This document shows positions 55,163 through 64,000 of a stretch of 64,000 nt of DNA, piece after piece. The stretch's first letter is position 1, and every line of letters begins with the position of its first letter. A program made the translations under genes and the position numbers. A model generated the notes under the pieces. That model was given only the letters and a program-made list of their open reading frames with translations. It was not told the DNA's origin and made no database searches. Source of the DNA: Sepiola atlantica (taxonomy: Eukaryota > Mollusca > Cephalopoda > Sepiida > Sepiolidae); NCBI GenBank assembly GCA_963556195.1, contig OY744517.1, positions 79,770,714-79,834,713 on the forward strand. Direction: 5' to 3'.

Positions 55163-56508
55163 TAGTCGGGAAAACAGAAAGTGAGCACGACACTAGACTC
55201 GCCAAAGTTTTCCAACACCTAGCCGAACAAGGACTGACCGTCAATGGAAAGAAGTGCCAGATTAAAATGACATCTATAAGATACATGGGCCACATTCTGA
55301 CACAAGACGGCTTGAAGGTCTCGGACGAAAAGGTGAAGGCTGTAGTTGATGCTCCTCCACCAAAAGATGCATCACAGATGAGGAGTTTCTTGGGACTGGC
55401 CCAATTCTGTGCTAAGTTTGTGCCCCATTTTGCTAGTGTAACTGCACCACTTTGGGATCTTACAAGACTAGATTCTGATTGGAAATGGGAAGAAGAGGAA
55501 CAATATTCCTTTAACAAACTAAAGAAAGGGTTAATTGAAGCGCCAGTCATGGCATACTACAGTGTTGAGTTGCCAACTAGAATCACAACTGATGCTTCTC
55601 CCGTTGGCGTGGGTGCAATCATTGAACAACAGCAGCTAAACGGATACTGGAAACCAGTATACTATGCCAGTAGGAAGCTCACACCAACAGAGTCCCGATA
55701 TTCTCAATTTGAAAGAGAAGCACTGGGAGTATTCTGGGCATGCAAAAAGTTCAGTCTGTACCTCATTGGATGTGACTTTCAGATCCTGACTGATCACAAA
55801 GCGCTGGTAAAGGTACTATCACCTTCCTCGAAGCCCCCTTCAGCAAGAGTGGAGAGATGGCTGTTGTTTCTACAACAGTTCACCTACAAAGTCATCCACA
55901 TTCCTGGCCGAACCAATAAGGCGGACCTGCTGAGTCGACAGCCCGTTGAAAACCCAGACAAAACTGAGGAAAAGGAAACAATGGACTACATCTACAGTAT
56001 CATTAAAGATACTGTACCTCAGGCACTGACTCCCTGTGAAGTGGAAAAAGCTTCAAAGGATGATGCTACGATCTCCAAACTTCGGCAAGCTATATCCGAA
56101 AATGACTGGACCCATTTCAAAGGTACTGCATTTCATGCAATCAAAGATGAACTCTGGATAGCAGGACAGATGGTCATCCGAGGACGCAGGATCATAATCC
56201 CTGAGGCACTTCAGGGGCGGGTAGTTGTACTGGCTCATGAAGGACACCAAGGGATTGTGCGAACCAAAAATCGCCTACGGTCCAAAGTTTGGTGGCCAGA
56301 GATGGATAGAATGGCAGAAAAGCGAGTAAAAGCGTGTTACCCATGTCAAGTGGTTGGCAAAAATGCCCCTCCAGAAGAACTAGAGAGTACACCGCTGCCT
56401 GACCAACCCTGGACCTATGTAGCTGTTGACCTACTGAGTGTCTCCGAAGGGAACTACCTGCTGGCTGTTGTCGACTACTACTCAAGATGGCCAGAAGTTG
56501 CGCTATGA
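55144..56508 (+). pseudogene. Gypsy-2 RT (rest), RNase H and integrase start
   Basis: It continues in another frame with the RT active-site box MSDDIIVVG, the thumb (GHILTQDGLKVSDEKV), RNase H (ITTDASPVGVGAI; FEREALGVFWACKKF; TDHKALV), the integrase zinc-binding domain (HEGHQG...CYPCQ) and the first catalytic Asp (VAVDLLSV). It stops at 56506-56508 in the integrase core through a second one-base frame change. Confidence 0.88.
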
Positions 56509-57422
56509 AAATAGCAAATGCCAAAAATGTAACGGGTGCACTAGAAATGATGTTCAATCATCATGGATATCCCAACTATCTGAGGAGTGACAACGGACAG
56601 CCATTCTCATCAAGAGAATTCAATGAGTATATGAATACTCACGGCATCACCCAGGTGAGAGGGATCCCGTATTGGCCACAGTCCAACGGCGAAGTGGAAC
56701 GGTTTAACAGAACAATCCTAAAGGCAATTAAGATCGCCAAAGTCGAAGGGAAAGACTGGAGGACTGAACTAAGGAATTTTCTGTTCCAATACCGAACCAC
56801 CCCTCACACAGTAACCGGAGTATCCCCAGCGAAGTTACTAATGAACCGCGAACTCCGAGGTAAGCTGCCAAGTATTGTAGGAGCGTCCACTGATTTTAGT
56901 GACGTACATGATAAGGATGCTCTACACAAACTAAAACGCAACATAGCTGCTGACCAGAGAAGAGGAGCCAGAGACCAACAGATCCAGAGAGGGGACACAG
57001 TATTGTGTAAAAATTTACACAGAACAAACAAGCTGGACGCTCGGTTCGAGTCTCAGCCCTATCAAGTTGTGGAAAAGAAGGGAAATGCTGTTCTAATACA
57101 ACAACCCCAAGGCCAAGTGAGAATGAGAAACGCTGCCCATGTAAAAAAGGTACCCGGCGACATGCAGTATAGTCCTGACTACACCGACGTCCCTAAAGCA
57201 GTTTACTCTCCCCCTGATACAACCCACTGGCCCCCTACTTCTACAACAGATATCGAAGACACACACCTCAACCCAATCGATGCACTTCCCATCTCCAGTC
57301 CAGACCCTAAGGAAACTGCTCAAGAACCCCTAACACCGGCCCTAACTGCCCCTAGTGGTTCAATCAGAACACCTAGAGTAAGATCCACCCCAGTGTGGCA
57401 AGAAGACTTTATAGTGACATAA
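56487..57422 (+). pseudogene. Gypsy-2 integrase (rest) and C-terminal tail
   Basis: In the third frame: integrase catalytic residues in YLRSDNGQPFSS and NGEVERFNRT, then a C-terminal domain with LLMNRELRGKLP and a proline/threonine-rich tail ending at TAA 57420-57422. No envelope gene follows. Confidence 0.88.
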
Positions 57423-57428
57423 ATTTAT

Positions 57429-57445
57429 AAAAAAAAGAGGGAAGA
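57429..57445 (+). other. Gypsy-2 polypurine tract
   Basis: AAAAAAAAGAGGGAAGA lies directly against the 3' LTR. Confidence 0.85.
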
Positions 57446-57633
57446 TGTAGTGTCGAAGATCACGTACCAACGTGAGCGGTACGAGAGCAGGAAGCAGCAG
57501 CAGCAGCGACATAGCTAGGGACATTGATAGAGAGATTACGACCGTTGATACACACATGTTGTTATAACCCTTGTTAAATAAAGATATGTTTACAACCACC
57601 ACAATTGACTGTTGTTTATTACCAAACACCACA
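57446..57633 (+). repeat. Gypsy-2 3' LTR (188 bp)
   Basis: It pairs with 52811-52998; one difference was noted. Confidence 0.97.
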
Positions 57634-57638
57634 CCATC

Positions 57639-57700
57639 TACCAAACCATGTAGGGAAAAAATGACTTCTAATATATGTAGCTTTTGTATGTTAGTTGTGC
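57639..57700 (-). pseudogene. Mariner-like transposase remnant, N-terminal tip
   Basis: The minus strand reads ILEVIFSLHGLVDG, continued on the far side of Gypsy-2 by NAAEAR-type residues, as at the start of DUF4817-type transposases. Confidence 0.5.
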
Positions 57701-57849
57701 GTTCCAATATGATTCTGTTTTCTACAAGGAGTTTTCGAAATTAAGAGCGGGGACAAAAATGTTGAGTTTGTAAGTGTTGGGCTATAGCGCTTTTGTCGCA
57801 TAAGTGCATAGTTAAACGTCTTGACAAAATTGTGGTGGTCAACTCTACG

Positions 57850-57850
<1 letters not shown>

Positions 57851-57909
<59 letters not shown>

Positions 57910-57988
57910 CAAGATTTTTTCTTTGAGACATATGTTATATATATATATATAAATATATATATAAATATTTATATATATATATATATAA

Positions 57989-58030
<42 letters not shown>
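57851..58030. repeat. (TA)n/(GT)n microsatellite complex
   Basis: TA tracts with TTTATA interruptions, ending in a GT tract. Confidence 0.95.
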
Positions 58031-58032
<2 letters not shown>

Positions 58033-58049
58033 TTTCGTGCTACTTGGTG

Positions 58050-58200
58050 AGGGCCGAGGGGTAGTATTTCGGACTACGAGTCAGGGGTGACTTAGAAACC
58101 GGGTTTGTGAACTTCGACCGGTAAGAATTAACATTCTATATACTGAAGATTGCATAAGCATGAAACATCGTTGTCTGTAAGTAATAATAATAAATTTTTA
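58050..58200 (+). mobile_element. tRNA-derived SINE, diverged copy
   Basis: GGCCGAGGGGTAGTA head and CTGAAGATTGCATAAGCATG, AAACATCGTTGTCTGTAAG body as at 25690-25835. The B box is degenerate. Confidence 0.6.
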
Positions 58201-58429
58201 TTTAAAAATGTTGTATAAACGTTTCCGGACTTATGTTTATGAAAACTTTTTTTTTTATTATTTACAGATATAGAACATAATCCTGAAGTTATGCCATCGA
58301 TTGTCCAAACATCCTGCATAAACAGTATCAGCCATCGAAGAACTTTGCATTATCGCTAATGACAGCTGGCGATTTCACTTCATACAGTGCTCAACTCACG
58401 AAGAAGTGGGGGGGGGGGGCATATATATA

Positions 58430-58655
58430 TAGTCATTCACAGACAGACTGTTTCACTGTATCACGATTCTTCTGTGTGGTTAAACATGCAAGTGTTTCAG
58501 GCTGAGATTGAAACCCAATAATTTTTTGACAGTTTGAGCTTTTACCGACTGCCTGTACTATCGTCACATGTGAGGAAGAGGAAATCTTACTGTTTATATA
58601 AACAATATCAGCAGTCGAAGAATGCTCTATTCGTTTTATGAAGAGCTTTGTATTA
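58430..58655 (+). repeat. Dispersed repeat, partner of 51720-52000
   Basis: Same ordered blocks and orientation as 51720-52000. Confidence 0.6.
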
Positions 58656-58934
58656 TCGCTTGTTCATAATTATTATTCACTTGTTGCCGCTTTTCAATGT
58701 CATTTTGTTGAACCGTCAAACACTTATTTGAATAAATAAATATAATAAGATTAAAAGACTTTATTTAAGTTGAATAAATACCAATAAATATGGTGTTGTT
58801 TCACAGAATATTCTGTTTGTTGTTGTAATAGAATACCTGTTACTCCTTTTTCGTATGTGGACTTTCCCATGGATGACAATATCTTCAGTAGCACTGCACT
58901 GAACATCAATCTTTGCTTCAGACCGTAGTAAATC

Positions 58935-59130
58935 CTCACTAAGGTATCTGGAGGTTAAGTAGATAACGACACAGACTGAAGACCTGGGTGTTCCAAGTTC
59001 GAATCCAGTCAGTTCCACAGTATCGCTTTCACTTAGGGATGTTGGCAACCTTCTCGTGGTTCTTCCCATAAGTACCCAATGTCTTTCCAGAAAGATTCCT
59101 AACTAGAAAAACATCGATTCACACGAAAGA
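58935..59130 (+). mobile_element. tRNA-derived SINE (third family)
   Basis: A good B box AAGTTCGAATCCAG at 58998-59011 with a weak A box upstream, then CACTTAGGGATGTTGGCAAC and GTCTTTCCAGAAAGATTCC, the latter part also present at 19740-19860. Confidence 0.55.
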
Positions 59131-59448
59131 AGAACTATGGTCTGTCTCTCCTTTATTGTACCCTCTATGCAAATAAATCTTTCCTTCTTTCATTATGATA
59201 TAGCGTTGGCTATTCCTTTTTATCTTTATTATAATACTTGTTCACAGTGTGAATTACCACTAATTGTTTAAAAATATTGAAAACATAGTTTCTCTGCACC
59301 AGGGAGCAGCTGTTGCATCTGCTGCAATCTAAAGAACTGGTCACTCTTGTCACACATGCAAAAAAAATTGGACAAACAATAATTATCTAGATTGAGAAAT
59401 TCTTAGGTTGAAAAATAAATCACAGAATTATTTGCTTATGCACCTATG

Positions 59449-59450
<2 letters not shown>
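59131..59450. other. AT-rich spacer, nothing recognised
   Basis: No supported feature. Confidence 0.3.
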
Positions 59451-59529
<79 letters not shown>

Positions 59530-59856
59530 AAAGAAGCTTTGAGTTATTTTAAACAAAAAGAAAAAAAATGCAGTTTAAATTCCCAGAGAAACTAACTAAA
59601 TCCAAAATATTGCAGACTTAACATTCGTTGGAAAATTCATAAATAAAAAAATATAATAGTAAGTAAATAAAATAAAAAGGGGGATTAAGTATCTAACAGT
59701 GAAACAAAAACAGGCGACCTTAACGTAAGCGTCTAATATAAACACGGGGATCATCAGTTACCATGTAACTGTTTCAGAGATTTAAAAACAGGACAGTTAT
59801 AATATTCATGGCTCTCCAATGGTACTGATCAAACTACCATTTCCCCAATAATCAAG

Positions 59857-59919
<63 letters not shown>

Positions 59920-60784
59920 AGAGTATTTAATGAATTAGAACATTCCAATTGTTCAAAGAATTAGAACATCAAGTCTAGTATGGCGTACGGTCGTTTCCAA
60001 AACATTCTGGAAATACTTTATTTTATTTTTTAATTTTTTAAAATTAACAACGCCACTCCAAAACGTCTCTTCATCAGCGCCTTTAGCACCACGTCTTACA
60101 GAAATTCAAGGAAAAAACAACAAACTCGTCGTAGAGGAACATCTATTGACAGGAGGGGGCACAGAGACAAATATATATATTTGTATAATTGGGCAGCATT
60201 CTTTCTTTTATACATGTTTGATTAAACAGGAGTGTCAACTTCTGCTAATTCAGCTTTTGATCCGTTTTTTCTAGTCTTCGTACGACGGATTTGATGTTTT
60301 AATCCAAGGAGTGTAAAAAATCTCCGTATTTTGTGCGAACGTTTTCGACCGACATCGGTCGTCGTCAGGCAGTTGCAAAATGAAATAAATTGGTGAATCT
60401 ATCAAGAGAGCGCTTTTTAAAATTATTTCAACAGCACTTCAATACACCTTCACCCCTCATAAGGGGAATGGTTGATGTTTGGTTTATTAATGCGTATAAG
60501 CAATGCTTCCATTATGGGGAGGCGAACACTGCAACCCGAAACCGCCAGAATCGATGTTTTATTTGTTAAAATGTTCCTAAATTCGTTCTTTGGGAAGATT
60601 TATAAGATGTTGGTATATGGAACTTTGAGAGGAGGTGAGGTGGCAAGTAAGTCGGTGTGATATGGTAGTCCTAGTCATGCCAATATTTTTTCCACTCCTT
60701 GGATTTTAGCATCAAATCCGTCGTACGAAGACTAGAAAAAACGGATCAAAAGCTGAAGCAGAAGTTGGCAATCCTGTTTAATCA

Positions 60785-60847
<63 letters not shown>

Positions 60848-61049
60848 TGTTTTTGTTTCACTGTTAGATACTTAACCCCCCCCCCCTCTTTTTTTAATTT
60901 TATTTACTTTTTTTTTTTTTTTATGAATTTTCCAACGAATGTTAAGTCTGCAATATCTTGGATTTAGTTAGTTTCTCTGGGAATTTAAACTGCATTTTAC
61001 TTTTTTTTCTTTTTTTTTTTTTTTTGTTAAAATGACTTAAAGCTTCTTT

Positions 61050-61107
<58 letters not shown>
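59451..61107. repeat. TA-bounded nested inverted repeats
   Basis: Outer arms 59525-59738 and 60846-61054 are reverse complements (about 200 bp, diverged). Inner arms 60222-60320 and 60688-60787 are also reverse complements (TAGTCTTCGTACGACGGATT). TA tracts lie at 59451-59524, 59860-59915, 60788-60845 and 61055-61107. No coding sequence. Confidence 0.75.
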
Positions 61108-61112
<5 letters not shown>

Positions 61113-61286
61113 GAGCTACTTTTCTAAGACTTTTCTAGGACTTTATTTTTTATCGTTGTTCTTCCTTGTTTTTTAATTTTAACTTTTATTTTTATTTTTT
61201 TCCTCTTCTCTTCTTAAGTGACCTCAACTATTGCAACGCCACATTGTGTATTGTCGGCAGTTGAAACCAGTATTCCAGACATTTAA

Positions 61287-61343
61287 TTTCCCTGATGATC
61301 TGCCAAGCAAGTAACTGCTTGGTAGTGAAACACGTGTAGGAAA
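61287..61343 (+). ncRNA. Hammerhead ribozyme candidate (type I), copy 1
   Basis: Stem I is TTTCC/GGAAA (61287-61291 with 61339-61343). The core CTGATGA is at 61292-61298. Stem II is CTGCCAAGCA/TGCTTGGTAG (61300-61309 with 61316-61325, ten pairs including one G-U). GAAAC follows at 61327-61331. A short stem III AC/GT encloses ACGT. The predicted self-cleavage site is after A61338 (GUA). All conserved core residues are present. Confidence 0.75.
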
Positions 61344-61442
61344 AAACATTTAATTTGAATAAATAATATTTGTAAGAAAAAATATATTTAATGGTGATCA
61401 TTGGTGTCCTGAAAGGAATGCTTTGGTAAGCCTTCATAAAAT

Positions 61443-61521
<79 letters not shown>

Positions 61522-61623
61522 GAGGGTAGTGCAGTATTAGTGCAGTTCCAACGAGAGAAAAGTATATATATAAAGGAGTAAGGCTACCAACATGTATATC
61601 GCTCACCTATGTACAAGATTCAG

Positions 61624-61764
<141 letters not shown>

Positions 61765-61900
61765 ATTTTATGAAGGCTTACCAAAGCATTCCGTTCAGGA
61801 GACCAATGATCACCATGAAAGACTTTTTCTTACAAATATTATTTATTCAACGCCACATTGTGTATTGTCGGTTGTTGAAACCCTTATTCCAGACATTTAA

Positions 61901-61957
61901 TTTCTCTGATGATCTGCCAAACAAGTACCTGCTTGGTAGTGAAACACGTGTAGGAAA
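61901..61957 (+). ncRNA. Hammerhead ribozyme candidate (type I), copy 2
   Basis: Stem I TTTCT/GGAAA, core CTGATGA 61906-61912, stem II CTGCCAA/TTGGTAG, GAAAC 61941-61945, stem III as in copy 1, predicted cleavage after A61952. The U-G pair at the base of stem I and a larger stem II loop are the differences. Confidence 0.7.
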
Positions 61958-62156
61958 AAACATTTAATTTGAATAAATAATATTTGTAAGAAAAAGTCTT
62001 TCATGGTGATCATTGGTCTCCTGAAAGGAATGCTTTGGTAAGCCTTCATAAAATCGCATATAAATGCTCTGTACTCTGTAATCGAGTATCATCGAGCTTG
62101 TTTTTATTGGCATAACCCTGTCTTCAGTGAATAATCTATTTTATAAGTGAAAAATC

Positions 62157-62278
<122 letters not shown>

Positions 62279-62918
62279 GATAATACTTTAAAGATATAAA
62301 TAATATTTTTAACCAGTAGACTATCAGGATAAAAACAAAGCTGAATATAGTGTATAGAGCTATACTATGATCTCATAAGAACCCTGAATTGGACATTATA
62401 ATATTCAACACCAAGTGGGTCTTCTGAACTTTTTATATGATTTTGTTTTTTCTATCGTTTTATTATTAATTTGCATGCACCCTGAATACACTTTTCACTG
62501 TCATCTAGTGCATCGATAGCAAACAAATTTCCCGCCTGGATAACCTTTTCGTTTTTGGACTACCATTCACCACCTGGATTGTTTTTTAATCGACTTCTTT
62601 GACATCTTTCTTGAAATTGTTTTAAACTTTATGACTTGGATGAACTGTATAAGTTTAACAAAAAAGTATGTTTTGGGCCTATATATTTGATGTTTTATAT
62701 ACTTTTATGTATATTTATGTATTTTTTATATATTTCTTTATATATATTTTTATATATTTTCAAAGCTTAATTTTATTACCTGCAGTAATGTCATTGCGGT
62801 AATGGTCCTCTGAGGAGAAGATTTTCTTTGAAAACTCATGAGTTAAAGACGCAATATCACTCTTTGTTTTTGAACTTCAATAAAATCTGATTAATTTCTC
62901 ATTTTATTATGTCATTCA

Positions 62919-62920
<2 letters not shown>
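62279..62920. other. AT-rich spacer, nothing recognised
   Basis: No supported feature. Confidence 0.3.

Positions 62921-62922
<2 letters not shown>

Positions 62923-62977
<55 letters not shown>
62923..62977. repeat. (TA)n microsatellite
   Basis: TA dinucleotides; a second tract at 63209-63280. Confidence 0.95.
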
Positions 62978-62979
<2 letters not shown>

Positions 62980-63203
62980 AATAGATTTTTGTAGATTTTT
63001 TTTCTTTTTTCAAACGAGTATTGAGAAAAAATACTCGTTTGGCAAAGGAAAAAATATCCTCATAAAGAAAGAAGAAAAAGTTACGAAGTATTCATTTTTG
63101 TTCCCCTTCTCGTGTTTCTTTTTCCTCTTTTATAATATTAATCATAAAAAACAAAAACCTCATTATAGATGATAATGGCAGTGTGTCTAACATTGTTTCA
63201 CTG

Positions 63204-63284
<81 letters not shown>

Positions 63285-63286
<2 letters not shown>

Positions 63287-64000
63287 CAAAATGGTTGATT
63301 GACTAGAAAGGAATCTTTGGTTCCTTTAAGGAACTGGGTTCTATGTAAAATGCATGTAAATGAATAAAGACTTGTTCATTGGAATTTAACATACACACAA
63401 GATGGTCCAAAAAGATGTAACCATTTGTGATAAAGTAACATTTATTATTGAAAGGAAAACTTTACAATTTTGTTTTTCATAAACCTGTCTTATAGACATG
63501 TAAGTCTTGTGTGTGACATAAGTTCTGACAACCTCATATACCTCTATTTTGTAATGACCCTGTCGAACATGTCATGGGAAATTCTATTAATCTCTGTTCA
63601 AATGTTATTCTTAAGCGCAACAATAGTTTGGAGATTGTTAGCATAGACTCTATCTTTTAGGTATCTCTACAGAAAACAATCCAAAGGGGAGAGGTCTTGA
63701 GAATGTGCAGGCCAAGAGTGAAATATTGGAGCAATATGGTGTTGCTCCATCCTGCTGATAAACCACAGTATCTATTCCCTGGGTTAATTTTCATAGAAAC
63801 GATAGTGATAATAAAATGAATATATCTTTTCAGACCACCCTGTAGATATATATACACATTAGTCATCTTCACAAAGTCTTTGAACAATAAAGACGAAAGC
63901 TTGAGGAATGTTGTCTTTGCTCTTTATGGATATCCAGCAGGATATTATTGTAAAATCCCTTAATACAAAATCAATACCATCATTAGATTCCTCGTGAAAT
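63285..64000. other. Spacer with two dispersed repeat fragments
   Basis: 63285-63370 resembles 1935-2040, and 63940-64000 resembles 47095-47165. Between them I see nothing supportable. Confidence 0.35.

Larger units (their letters stand above)
52811..57633 (+). mobile_element. Gypsy-2: full-length LTR retrotransposon with frameshifts
   Basis: 188-bp LTRs, a 5-bp TSD CCATC (52806-52810 and 57634-57638), a tRNA-type PBS, a polypurine tract and gag-pol on the plus strand. It is inserted in a mariner-like transposase. LTRs are about 99.5% identical, so the insertion is young, but coding frames are broken. Confidence 0.95.

Overview
This window is eukaryotic: AT-rich intergenic DNA with no convincing host gene, no operon structure and no bacterial features. 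Long (TA)n tracts, large minisatellites, TTAGGG-type telomere-like runs, tRNA- and U2-snRNA-derived SINEs, LINE, Penelope, Gypsy, mariner, hAT and Helitron remnants together suggest a repeat-rich metazoan. A mollusc, probably a cephalopod such as an octopus, is my best inference, but nothing here proves the species.

Layout. 1-2.6 kb: U2-headed SINE, two dead LINE pieces (one with an internal minisatellite) and a foldback element. 3-7.8 kb: 59-bp and 25-bp arrays, a solo LTR, a PIN-nuclease-like pseudogene and a SINE with target-site duplications (TSDs). 8-13.4 kb: a degenerate Gypsy (gag, protease, putative LTR) and a tRNA-derived SINE. 13.7-15.2 kb: a ~123-bp array. 15.9-19.5 kb: a dispersed element, trinucleotide blocks and a LINE carrying a U2-derived insert. 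21.2-23.0 kb: a very uniform 37-bp array interrupted by a hAT-type MITE. 24-27.6 kb: a second U2-headed SINE with TSD, a tRNA SINE, a LINE 3' end and the inverted partner of the 16-kb element. 28.5-30.2 kb: a 68-bp array.

32.47-37.85 kb is the best preserved block: a mariner transposon split by a complete Gypsy element with two identical 166-bp LTRs. Its gag and pol are in one frame, separated by a single UGA in a UGA-CUAG context. The expected primer-binding site is not tRNA-like but is an 18-nt perfect reverse complement of a segment inside its own LTR. 38.2-38.6 kb holds a U2-headed SINE with a perfect 17-bp TSD. 39-48 kb contains Helitron-like elements, SINE fragments and palindromes. 48-50 kb has a LINE split by a SINE, then a Penelope-like RT/GIY-YIG remnant. 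52-57.7 kb is a second nest: a dead mariner-like transposase broken by a Gypsy (188-bp LTRs) and by a U2-SINE fragment. 58-64 kb is mostly TA tracts, inverted repeats and two hammerhead-ribozyme-like motifs 614 bp apart.

The observations I rate highest are the hammerhead pair (a retrozyme-like candidate), the two families of mobile elements with U2 snRNA heads, and the Gypsy element that appears to combine stop-codon readthrough with self-priming.
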